IMG/VR virus record: IMGVR_UViG_3300020477_001611
Coordinates: 1-64,000 of that record
DNA: 64,000 nt
Direction: 5' to 3' (one strand)
Source of the DNA: a virus
In this document: positions 40,168 through 48,242 of the stretch, piece by piece
Layout: every line of letters starts with the position of its first letter
Position numbering within the stretch: position 1 is the first letter of the stretch
Translations under genes and position numbers: made by a program
Notes under the pieces: generated by a model
Told to the model about the DNA's origin: nothing
The model's database searches: none
Seen by the model: only the letters and a program-made list of their open reading frames with translations

Positions 40168-41109
40168 TCAAAATTTAATGCCAGCGAACAGCAAAGAAAG
40201 ATCACTCGTTATAGGAGTTGCATTTTCTTTTTTAATCTGGAACTGCTCCTTGGTCATTTCGCCAACGTCTTTAAACGCGCCTACATCTATTTTAAAGACT
40301 TTTATTCCATATTTCAAGAAGTTTTTTATAATTTTCTCTTCCTTGTAAGAAACATCGGGATCTAAAGCCAAGTATATCAAAGGCTTGTGTTCAACTATTT
40401 TTTGAAACAAATAAGACCCTTCCTTAAGAGTCGAACCCAAAAGGGGAATCGTATTTGTCCCTCCCACGATGGCATCAAACACCCCCTCTACTATTGTAAC
40501 TGGCTTAAAAAAATTAATATTTAATTCATTGAAAATGATTTCATTCTTTGCAACGGAAGGATTCAAATATTTTTTTTGACCTTTATTATAAGAGCGGGCA
40601 ATAAAATAATTTACATCGCCGTTTATATCAAACGAAGGGATAATCAAACGCCCGCTGTATTCCCCACTTGGACAGTAGCCAATTTTCCACCTAACTATAT
40701 CTTTTGTGTAGACGCGACGTTTCTTAAGATAGGAGATTGGCCCCAACGAAGAAAGGGGAAGGTCTGTGTCCGTAAGAGAGACAAACTCTTTAGGCAGGTT
40801 CAACGTTGGCCTACGAATTGAACCCCCCTTTTTGAAAAGCTCATTTAATTTACTTTCTATATCAGAAAAGTCAACTATGTTATTTAATCTTTTCCATGCG
40901 TCAAGATGTTCAATCGTGCCAAATCGCTTAATTAAGTATATTATTTTACTTCCTGATTTATCACACACCCAACATTTAAACTTGTTTTTTCCCAAATTAA
41001 CTGAGAGTTTCTTTTTTGGGTGGCCACAGTAACCACAATTAAACAAGACCTCATCGCCCGAACGATAATAAGACCCTAAAACTTCTTTTAATAATTTTAA
41101 TTTTTCCAC
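40168..41109 (-). CDS. dnaG: DNA primase, DnaG/T4 gp61 type
   Basis: This primase makes RNA primers at the fork with the DnaB-type helicase. The N-terminal zinc ribbon has Cys25, Cys28, Cys46 and Cys49 (CGYCGH and CWVCD). The middle contains YLKKRRVYTKDIVRWKIGYC, then RLIIPSFDINGDVNYFIARS typical of DnaG-type cores. The TOPRIM domain has VEGVFDA at 207-213 and LALDPD at 247-252. At 313 residues it is about the size of T4 gp61 (342). The start is GTG at 41109. A consensus sigma-70 promoter ends exactly there, which would give an almost leaderless mRNA. It follows the RuvC-like gene by 8 bases. Confidence 0.9.
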   Translation of the reverse strand: MEKLKLLKEVLGSYYRSGDEVLFNCGYCGHPKKKLSVNLGKNKFKCWVCDKSGSKIIYLIKRFGTIEHLDAWKRLNNIVDFSDIESKLNELFKKGGSIRRPTLNLPKEFVSLTDTDLPLSSLGPISYLKKRRVYTKDIVRWKIGYCPSGEYSGRLIIPSFDINGDVNYFIARSYNKGQKKYLNPSVAKNEIIFNELNINFFKPVTIVEGVFDAIVGGTNTIPLLGSTLKEGSYLFQKIVEHKPLIYLALDPDVSYKEEKIIKNFLKYGIKVFKIDVGAFKDVGEMTKEQFQIKKENATPITSDLSLLFAGIKF

Positions 41110-41116
41110 AGAACCT

Positions 41117-41144
41117 ATTATACACTATTCTGTTGTTTTGTCAA
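41117..41144 (-). promoter_or_regulatory. Consensus sigma-70 promoter of the primase gene
   Basis: Minus strand TTGACA (41144-41139) and TATAAT (41122-41117), both full consensus, separated by 16 bases. It lies in the end of the RuvC-like gene. The expected start of transcription is at about 41109-41111, on or next to the primase GTG, so the message would be nearly leaderless. Confidence 0.75.
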
Positions 41145-41642
41145 GTGTGCATAAAGCGCCAACACCATGCTGTCTGCCCTATCATAGCTTCCCGGTTTTG
41201 GGTTCCCCGCCTTGGTCAGTTCGTATTTAAAGTCGGGGATTGTTTTCTCTACATGCTCCAGAACAACCTCTTTTGCCTTTTGTCCTCGTTTAACCTTTAT
41301 ACCAACGCTTTTTCTTGCCGTCGTCGCGGAAACATATTCTGGCTCTATGCCCGTCAAGCGGTAACACATCCAACTAACAACACCATTAAATTTTGATAGA
41401 GTTGTTAGTGTCTTTGCTGATGAAAAACCGGGACGGAACATCTGCAATGATTGCTCTATCACTATTTTTGTAATGGGGAATTTTATTTTTGTGTCAAGGA
41501 GTCGCGTGCGAATAAAAGCCGCCTTTTCAAAAAAGTTTTTATATTTACGAGTATCCCAAGCCTCGCACATTAAAACATTACCTTTCTTGTCAATCACTGT
41601 TGCGCCGGTAATGCTGGTTGAAATATCTAGTCCAAGTATCAT
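41118..41642 (-). CDS. ruvC: RuvC-like Holliday junction resolvase
   Basis: The 174-residue RNase H-fold nuclease likely resolves branched DNA before packaging, the job of gp49 in T4, which belongs to another family. Catalytic acids are visible at Asp6 (GLDISTSITG), Glu63 (IVIEQSL) and Asp154/Asp157 (YDRADSMVLAL). The order strand-Glu-Asp-x-x-Asp is that of RuvC. A basic loop (KVKRGQKAKEVV) lies between. No good ribosome binding site precedes the ATG; TATAAT occurs twice just upstream in an AT-rich gap. It begins the DNA-metabolism block and is followed by the primase. Confidence 0.82.
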   Translation of the reverse strand: MILGLDISTSITGATVIDKKGNVLMCEAWDTRKYKNFFEKAAFIRTRLLDTKIKFPITKIVIEQSLQMFRPGFSSAKTLTTLSKFNGVVSWMCYRLTGIEPEYVSATTARKSVGIKVKRGQKAKEVVLEHVEKTIPDFKYELTKAGNPKPGSYDRADSMVLALYAHLTKQQNSV

Positions 41643-41654
41643 ATTATAATGATA

Positions 41655-43118
41655 TTATAAATCTATCTTTAATTTAAATGTATAATCTTGGGCATTCGTT
41701 TTTTTGATAGGAGTGGCCAATTTTGCTATCCCGACAAGATTGTGTTCATCATCGTATACATTTATTTTAGAGATGTATGTTTGATCTTGATAGGAGGATG
41801 AGTAATTTGCAAAATTACCCGACACTGTATTTGCCAAGGAAACTTTGTTGTCTTCTATATAAGCTACCGAACTAGTTTGCTTGACGAAGGTCTTCTGGTA
41901 GTCACTCCCTGATACGAGCCCTGAGCGTTGAATAAACGTTGGATTGTTAGACCAATTTAATTCGTTTTTGTTCGCATGGGCAAACATTGTTAAAGTGTTG
42001 ATGGGGTTGGTACCTTGAAAAGAAAGCGTATATGAAGAACTAACGGCTGAAAAGCTTTGAGAAATCTCTGAATCTGTTTTTTTAATATAAGAATCATATG
42101 CTCCAAAATGGACCCATCGAGGATTATCTTTAAAGCCAGCCCTTAATGTGGTGGGATTCGGAGTTTCTATGGGACAAAGATATCCATCACTTACCTCATC
42201 GCTTAAACTGTAATTGCCTGTTACTAGCAGCATTCCTTCATTGTACATAACAACGCCAATTGTACTAGAGTCGGAAGGCCCGTAAGTTTCTATTAACTCA
42301 CCATTCTGGCGGCTATCTTTGGCGGTTGCTATAAGGGTGCCGGTAACATAGAAATTTAACTCAACGCTTCCGGGCTTTATTTTTGTGCCTCGATAAATAT
42401 AGGGAACTTGAAAAAGCGTCATATACTTTTGATAAGGCGCCGCGGCCAATTCTATACTGCCATCTTTATCTGCATTGCTTGGATTAGCACTCGTTCCATT
42501 GATCGAATTAAAATATCTTTGTGGAAATGCAGCGTCAGCAGTGCCGGAAATATAATATTTATTATAATCAAAAAAAGGGCTCATCGGGCGATAATAATCT
42601 ATAACACTTTCTAAAGCTAACATCCTTCTAACGCTACCACTGAAAGCGAGGCCGGTTCCCCAAACAGACCCCGAGAGTTCAAAACTAGAATAGGGGGCTG
42701 ATGATCCTGCGCCAACCAAAAATTCTCGCGTTATTGAAGACGACAAAGGATAGGCAAGATAAATATCGGCACCCTGACCTACTTGTGTATACCCTGACGG
42801 CTTATTAAAGTTAGATGGTAGATCTGCCGCGGCACTGATTAAATCATACTTAGACTTGGAAGATGATGCATCTGTCACGAAAGTTATATTTTCAGGATTT
42901 TCATTTTTAGTTATAAAACCGTAAGCAAGATTATCTGCAATCAACTGTCGGTCAACATTCAACTCATAAAGCGATATACTTCCACTGGGGACGAGATTTC
43001 CCTGACTTATTTGGTTATTGATATAAGCTTCATTCTGATAAAAGGTTACATCATACCTTGGATAGGTTTTAAGAGTGCTGTTAAAAAGATCATTAGGCCC
43101 GAATTTATATTTTGGCAT
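41655..43118 (-). CDS. Structural protein with C-terminal module shared with the next gene (487 residues)
   Basis: This protein is Ser-, Tyr- and Asn-rich, without cysteine-based or catalytic motifs, as expected of a virion protein. Its last 100 residues (HANKNELNWSNNPTFI, then YISKINVYDDEHNLVGIAKL, ATPIKKTNAQDYTFKLKIDL) match the corresponding part of the 364-residue protein of the preceding gene, so the two are paralogues by this module. The module is familiar from baseplate or tail proteins of aquatic T4-like phages. It lies last in the baseplate and fibre block. Its exact place in the virion is not known. The spacing to the preceding gene is 7 bases. Confidence 0.7.
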   Translation of the reverse strand: MPKYKFGPNDLFNSTLKTYPRYDVTFYQNEAYINNQISQGNLVPSGSISLYELNVDRQLIADNLAYGFITKNENPENITFVTDASSSKSKYDLISAAADLPSNFNKPSGYTQVGQGADIYLAYPLSSSITREFLVGAGSSAPYSSFELSGSVWGTGLAFSGSVRRMLALESVIDYYRPMSPFFDYNKYYISGTADAAFPQRYFNSINGTSANPSNADKDGSIELAAAPYQKYMTLFQVPYIYRGTKIKPGSVELNFYVTGTLIATAKDSRQNGELIETYGPSDSSTIGVVMYNEGMLLVTGNYSLSDEVSDGYLCPIETPNPTTLRAGFKDNPRWVHFGAYDSYIKKTDSEISQSFSAVSSSYTLSFQGTNPINTLTMFAHANKNELNWSNNPTFIQRSGLVSGSDYQKTFVKQTSSVAYIEDNKVSLANTVSGNFANYSSSYQDQTYISKINVYDDEHNLVGIAKLATPIKKTNAQDYTFKLKIDL

Positions 43119-43125
43119 ATTTTCA

Positions 43126-44220
43126 TCAATAGTCTAAACGAACACGTATAGTCACATCATTTGAAGTAGTCTTCTTGATGGGCTCACTTAATTTTGCAGT
43201 CGCGACTAACGCCCCCTGAGCATTGTACATTCCCACTGTTGTAATATAAGAAAATGGAGGATTTTTAGGATCACTGGCTTTGACCCTAATTTGGCTCGCA
43301 CTTAAATAGGTGGGGTTGCTGCTGAAATTAAATTCATTATGATTAGCTCTACAGAAATAAATTGTAGAATTCAATTCAGTTGTGTTGTTAAATTGAACGT
43401 TCTTAAGTCGATGAATCAGGCCGGCGTTCAAGACATCCATGGTACCAGTTATAATACTGTTGTTGTAGCCGGTTACAACCCCCTCTACACTTGCTGAAAT
43501 AAACTGCGATGTAGCCGTGCTTGAAACGTTGCGGCTCAAACTTTGAGAAACATCTAAAACCGCAATGCCCGCCTGATAATATAAAGTGCCAACGGCTGTT
43601 CCAGTTGCCGAGCCGACACGCAACGTAGAATATTCTCCTATTGGAGAATTAGTATCGTTAAAACTAGATGTGGCGCCATAATCACCAATAGTGATGGTAG
43701 CCTCGCCATTGCCATCAAACGGAAGATTATAAGTTCCAGTTCCCAAAGTCAGGCGAAAAGTATCTTTTTGTATTTCATCTTTTGTTAATAATCTACTAAA
43801 ATTAATAAACATGGGCGCTGTGATTTGACGCAAAGAGGTGTCATAACTGCTTGAAATGCGAAACTTATCGATTGAGCCCGTGGCGTCGTAGCCCATTAAA
43901 AGCTGCCCCATCTGGCTATAGATATTTTGCTTGTCCGTAGAGCCCGAAGAGATAGCCGCTGTGCCGGGTAAGCCGGCGACATTAGCAGAGGCTAAAAAAT
44001 TAGTCTCATCAACGCCGAGTGTAACATCAAATAGGTGGTTTGCCGAAGAGCTTAAATAGGGGTAATCATAAATGGAGGTAAACAAGCCAGCACTATATGT
44101 CTTAAGATTCTCTCCGCTATAAGTGCCAGATATAACCGACCCTGTAATCGGAATGTTCTCGTGAAGAAGAGTTTTGTTTGTAGTAACGTCATCTTTTGTT
44201 AATGGTTTTAAAGTCGTCAT
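43126..44220 (-). CDS. Structural protein, paralogue of the following gene product (364 residues)
   Basis: A Ser/Thr/Gly-rich protein with repeated short strands. Its C-terminal part reads NHNEFNFSSNPTYLSASQ, then YITTVGMYNAQGALVATAKL and SEPIKKTTSNDVTIRVRLDY, matching the 487-residue protein encoded next. The module probably forms the contact to a common partner in the baseplate. There is no trace of signal or membrane sequence. It lies between the 321- and 487-residue genes of the same block, with 15- and 7-base gaps. I cannot name its T4 counterpart. Confidence 0.7.
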   Translation of the reverse strand: MTTLKPLTKDDVTTNKTLLHENIPITGSVISGTYSGENLKTYSAGLFTSIYDYPYLSSSANHLFDVTLGVDETNFLASANVAGLPGTAAISSGSTDKQNIYSQMGQLLMGYDATGSIDKFRISSSYDTSLRQITAPMFINFSRLLTKDEIQKDTFRLTLGTGTYNLPFDGNGEATITIGDYGATSSFNDTNSPIGEYSTLRVGSATGTAVGTLYYQAGIAVLDVSQSLSRNVSSTATSQFISASVEGVVTGYNNSIITGTMDVLNAGLIHRLKNVQFNNTTELNSTIYFCRANHNEFNFSSNPTYLSASQIRVKASDPKNPPFSYITTVGMYNAQGALVATAKLSEPIKKTTSNDVTIRVRLDY

Positions 44221-44235
44221 ATTTTTTTTCCTACC

Positions 44236-45201
44236 TTACGAAGCTGCCCTTACGAATCTAAAGGGAATGTTAACGCTAATTCCCGTCTTATCTCCACGTA
44301 CCCTAACTATAGCATCAATGGTTTTAGCGGTCGTATTTCCACTAGCCTTCTGAGTCGGGAAATAACTAGAGACATCCGTACCGATCGTGTCAAATAAATA
44401 ATCGCTATTGGCAATATCAGAAGAGCCCCATAAAGAAAATTTAAGTCGTTGGCCGCGGGGTCCGGAAATTACTGAGTCTCCCTGAGATGCGTCCGGGGCA
44501 GATGTATAAAAATCAGCCGCACTTAAAACGTAAGTGGCTATATTGTTTGTATCGATGAAAGAGGCGTCAATTGGATCTCCGTTGGGGTTAACAACCTTCC
44601 CGAGCCTATCATCAATTTCTAGAATATAGGTATCTTCAACCAGATCTGCTGGGACGCTCGTATTCCACGATATGGCCGTTGTATCTAAGCCCTGATCTAC
44701 AGCCACTGCAGTCGTGTAGGCCGTGGTGAATGAGGTGCCATCAATGAAGCCATCGGGAACAGTTTTCTGATTAGGGTCAGATGTGTCCCTATTTTCTGTA
44801 TATTTCTTTACTGCGGTATCGTTAACCAACACCACAAACTGGTTAGATGTTCCACCATTGTCAGTGGAGGTGGCATATGGCATTCCAACCATAGAGGTGG
44901 CGTTAATGCGAGCGACAGGCAAATAAAGCTGTTCATTCAGGCCCTTAAGAGTTATTAATCTTTGCTTAATGGCCGCGGCAGCCTCGGGGATAGCCTCCAA
45001 CACAGGAGTTTTTAAAATGTTCAAGTCGCGGTTTGCGCTGGACTTTGAAGTGTCATAAAGTGAGTAGTTTATTTCGTCGTCGCCAAGAGCAAAACTAACT
45101 ATTCTAAAACTTCCATCAGCCCGGGCTAACATCTTCCGGCCGACATCGGTTAGGACAGCGTCTAAAATAATATCACCACTGTTGTCTAAAAAAGAACTCA
45201 T
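44236..45201 (-). CDS. Structural protein with conserved LTDVGRKML N-terminal module (321 residues)
   Basis: The N-terminus MSSFLDNSGDIILDAVLTDV followed by GRKMLARAD and VSFALGDDEINYSLYD is conserved in many T4-like aquatic phages. A related version starts the 295-residue protein at 50.1 kb (VIDFRLTRVGREKLSRGELK). The rest is beta-rich, and ends with TIDAIVRVRGDKTGISVNIP, a strand-rich closing part. Such proteins are virion components near the baseplate; no enzymatic motif is visible. A box ACTATTTATT is 27 bases upstream and AAGGGGAAAAAA precedes the ATG, suggesting that a transcript starts here. Confidence 0.7.
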   Translation of the reverse strand: MSSFLDNSGDIILDAVLTDVGRKMLARADGSFRIVSFALGDDEINYSLYDTSKSSANRDLNILKTPVLEAIPEAAAAIKQRLITLKGLNEQLYLPVARINATSMVGMPYATSTDNGGTSNQFVVLVNDTAVKKYTENRDTSDPNQKTVPDGFIDGTSFTTAYTTAVAVDQGLDTTAISWNTSVPADLVEDTYILEIDDRLGKVVNPNGDPIDASFIDTNNIATYVLSAADFYTSAPDASQGDSVISGPRGQRLKFSLWGSSDIANSDYLFDTIGTDVSSYFPTQKASGNTTAKTIDAIVRVRGDKTGISVNIPFRFVRAAS

Positions 45202-45228
45202 TTTTTTCCCCTTAATACGGTTATCACA

Positions 45229-45238
45229 AATAAATAGT
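45229..45238 (-). promoter_or_regulatory. Candidate late promoter box before the 321-residue structural gene
   Basis: Minus strand ACTATTTATT, 27 bases before the ATG, in a 53-base gap. Identical to the box before the scaffold gene over ten bases. Confidence 0.5.
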
Positions 45239-45254
45239 CATTCAAAACTTATTT

Positions 45255-48239
45255 TTACTCAAGCCATTCACCAGCTTGTCCGTTATTCAAAACTTCTTCT
45301 ACGTTTGAAATATCTTTTAAAGTTTCATATAGATCCGACCACTCTGGATCATCTTTGAACTTCTTCAATAATGTAAATAGGTTCTCGCATTCATTTTTGT
45401 TGGTCGCCTTGTTGGCCAATTCTGTTAGCACGCCAGCCACCATGGCCAAAACTAAATTTCCAGACGACATCATCACTTTTTGCCAGCCGGCGACGCTGCA
45501 CTTGCCAGTTTTGGGATAAAACTTTTCAACGGCTGCAGCCAGAGGGTCTTCCCACGAAACCAAAACATCGTCAGGGGTGGCACTAAGAACCCCTATAGCC
45601 GGGTCGTGTTTGTCCTTTCTATACAAAATATTAAAATCAACCTTGCGACCAGTTTTGTTAGAAGTAATTCTCATTTTAAACTGTGGCTGTGTTACATCAA
45701 TATCCGAAAAAACCGAAGGGGCTAAATAGCCCAAATCTGGAATTTTTTGCTTTATGTTGGGCGCAGACTGTAAAAGGGCCGGTTCTAATCTCACCTTTTG
45801 AGTGAAAGTTTTTTCCGTCTTTCTCTCCGGTGGCGTATCTTGGCCTATCTCCACAATATCCACCAATGGATATACAGTCCCCCCTTCATCAAAAATTTTC
45901 ACTGAATAAACCTGTGAAGGATATGAAACTAAGCCGATATTGCCCACCGCCCTAAACAAAAAATAATGTTGCACATTTGGTTCGATGTCCAAAATGGTGT
46001 GGCTCCCTTCCTTGATTATATTAACCTCTTTCTTTAATGTTTCAAAATCCTTCACCGACGTGGGAGGAACATCACCACTAAGCTGATAAACGCGGACGCT
46101 TTGCCATGGCTGGTCCTGAAACGGGACTGTGGTGTCCCCCACTGCTTTTTCGGGATTTTGAGTTTTATAAAAATCCTGAGCCTTTTGCCAGCCGGCCTCC
46201 CAATTTTCTTTTTTAATCTCTTTTAGAATAACTCCCTCGTCACCGCCAACCGAAACATGTTTAAAATTAAATAAAATTTTATTATTTATTCCCCTGAAAG
46301 GGTAAAACTCAACCCACGCTGGGACTGGCGGGTATTTGAAATTAGATATAGATTTTGTCTGACTAGGTTTAATAGTCCCCACTTCGCGAACTTCCCAAGC
46401 TATTTTCTCATTGTAATCAAAAGAATACATCAAACCTGTAGAAGTGTCAGTCGCTTCTGTACTTAAAACGTAAGAAGAGTAGACTACCGGCATTAAAATT
46501 AATGAAGTCACAGCATACTCATAGATAGAATCATAAAAAAGCTGTGAATCGTATAGGGCTATAAGCTCCTTGTCAGACGTGGCATCTTGAGTGTCAATCA
46601 TGAACGATTGAATTGGAGATGTCTGAACGCTATTATATTTTGCCACCCTGTTTCCTATTGTAATAATTTTATGTTGTGACTGCAGAGATGCAGGAAGATC
46701 TTTCTCCCAAGAATTTGGTGTATCCAACAATTGAGCCGAGCCGTGAAAAAGGCTCATAAGCGGAAACGCGGCTGGTGCTGACACAACTTTATATTCCTTA
46801 TCTACCAACATATCAGGGTAGGTGGACATCTTAGTATAGGGCGCTGCGACGCCTATATTTTTTAAATATTGGGCTGAAACGGCAGACCACGTATTGGCAT
46901 CTGTCCAATCCCTGTCTTTTGACAGCGGCATAAAATTCGTTGAGTAACTAGCTAAATGACTTTTTACAATATTGAGGGTAGGTGGATTTAAACGCTCATC
47001 AGCGCCGGGTGTAAAAACTTGGTTATTTTCGTTCAAAAATTGTAAATAGCCTAAAATCCAATAAGCATAAGATCCTTGAGGGAGCTTATGCTTCAATTTC
47101 AATCGCAAGTCGGGAGGCACCAAGTCTTTCAAGGTTATTTGTAGTCTCTTGTAAAAAGGAATATTGTGAGATGCTCCGTTTATGGTCGTAACACTTTTTT
47201 TGGCCGTGTCGATATCCAACAAAACATGAGATGCTTGCGGCCATGACATTAACTCAGAAGTATAAGATAACACATTTGCTACATCGATAGTGTTACCATC
47301 AGGTGTCGTTGTGGGGGGCGCCTTGTCGACCACATCTTCATATGCAAAAGCCAGAGATGTCTCTTTCTTAACCCCCTCCTCTGTGCTAGGCTTTAAGAGC
47401 CGGCCGAAGTCATCAATATAATTTTCCACCGTTGTTAGGCCCACGGGCATTGCTGCCTGATCTGGATTGGTTTTTGGACTATAATAGTATGACCGCCGCG
47501 TTTGGCCAATTTTCTTTTCAATTTTTAACTCATATAGTTTTTTCATCAAGTCATCTAATAAAAGACGACGAGCTTCTGGAGTGGCAGCATAAGGGGGTAT
47601 GGATTTTTGTAGCATGTCTACATAACTGGAGCCTCCCCACAGACTATAATTCCACCCCTTTTTACCTTTAGGCAAGTACATATGTAGCAAGAGAATTAAA
47701 GCCACCAGTGCATTAGAGTGCGCCTCAATAGTAATTTTAAGCTTACGCGTCTCGTAAGGCATCTGGCCCGGAGGCCTCACCTCATTAACAATGTATTCCA
47801 AAGGGCCGCCCTTTCCAACATGCTGCTGGAGTTGTTGGTTGACTAATAAATAAAGCCAATCCTTCTGAGTGAAATTGGCATTAATAAACGGGCCACTGGT
47901 CATGCCAAAAGCTGGGCATTTACCATCCGAATTGGGCATACACATATAATCAATAAAACCCTCAATGCTCCATGTTGATTTCACATTCTTAAAATAGGAA
48001 GAGGCCATTTGTGATAAATAAGATTTATAATTATACTGAGTGAGGGCATCCGAGATGGTGGGGGAAAACATGATCTTGTCTGGGTGCCATGGATTCTTAA
48101 ACCACACGCGGTTGAGTATATAAGCTAGCGGATCTCCTATCGGATAGGATGCGTTCATCGTAGTCTCATACAAATCCTCTCCCAAGGACTGAGCGTAAGA
48201 GCCGGCACTAATCTTTAAGCTTTTCTTTTTTTCCACCAT
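45255..48239 (-). CDS. Large structural protein with FN3-like segment (994 residues)
   Basis: No family name is recognised for the whole protein. The first half is a mixed alpha/beta region (GDPLAYILNRVWFKNPWHPD, then STWSIEGFIDYMCMPNSDGK). In the C-terminal third, VRVYQLSGDVPPTSVKDFET and HYFLFRAVGNIGLVSYPSQV, YSVKIFDEGG form a fibronectin type III-like pattern (frame residues Y-x-FRAV, S-x-PS-x-Y). The last part is helical (VLAMVAGVLTELANKATNKN). Length and position next to the 601-residue gene (3-base gap) suggest a baseplate or fibre component. No signal peptide, repeat or catalytic site is seen. Confidence 0.7.
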   Translation of the reverse strand: MVEKKKSLKISAGSYAQSLGEDLYETTMNASYPIGDPLAYILNRVWFKNPWHPDKIMFSPTISDALTQYNYKSYLSQMASSYFKNVKSTWSIEGFIDYMCMPNSDGKCPAFGMTSGPFINANFTQKDWLYLLVNQQLQQHVGKGGPLEYIVNEVRPPGQMPYETRKLKITIEAHSNALVALILLLHMYLPKGKKGWNYSLWGGSSYVDMLQKSIPPYAATPEARRLLLDDLMKKLYELKIEKKIGQTRRSYYYSPKTNPDQAAMPVGLTTVENYIDDFGRLLKPSTEEGVKKETSLAFAYEDVVDKAPPTTTPDGNTIDVANVLSYTSELMSWPQASHVLLDIDTAKKSVTTINGASHNIPFYKRLQITLKDLVPPDLRLKLKHKLPQGSYAYWILGYLQFLNENNQVFTPGADERLNPPTLNIVKSHLASYSTNFMPLSKDRDWTDANTWSAVSAQYLKNIGVAAPYTKMSTYPDMLVDKEYKVVSAPAAFPLMSLFHGSAQLLDTPNSWEKDLPASLQSQHKIITIGNRVAKYNSVQTSPIQSFMIDTQDATSDKELIALYDSQLFYDSIYEYAVTSLILMPVVYSSYVLSTEATDTSTGLMYSFDYNEKIAWEVREVGTIKPSQTKSISNFKYPPVPAWVEFYPFRGINNKILFNFKHVSVGGDEGVILKEIKKENWEAGWQKAQDFYKTQNPEKAVGDTTVPFQDQPWQSVRVYQLSGDVPPTSVKDFETLKKEVNIIKEGSHTILDIEPNVQHYFLFRAVGNIGLVSYPSQVYSVKIFDEGGTVYPLVDIVEIGQDTPPERKTEKTFTQKVRLEPALLQSAPNIKQKIPDLGYLAPSVFSDIDVTQPQFKMRITSNKTGRKVDFNILYRKDKHDPAIGVLSATPDDVLVSWEDPLAAAVEKFYPKTGKCSVAGWQKVMMSSGNLVLAMVAGVLTELANKATNKNECENLFTLLKKFKDDPEWSDLYETLKDISNVEEVLNNGQAGEWLE

Positions 48240-48242
48240 TGT

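Noticed and set aside
41640-41680. Two TATAAT sequences before the RuvC-like gene as a promoter
   Set aside because: No acceptable -35 hexamer is found 16-18 bases upstream of either, and the second overlaps the start codon. AT-rich sequence explains them.
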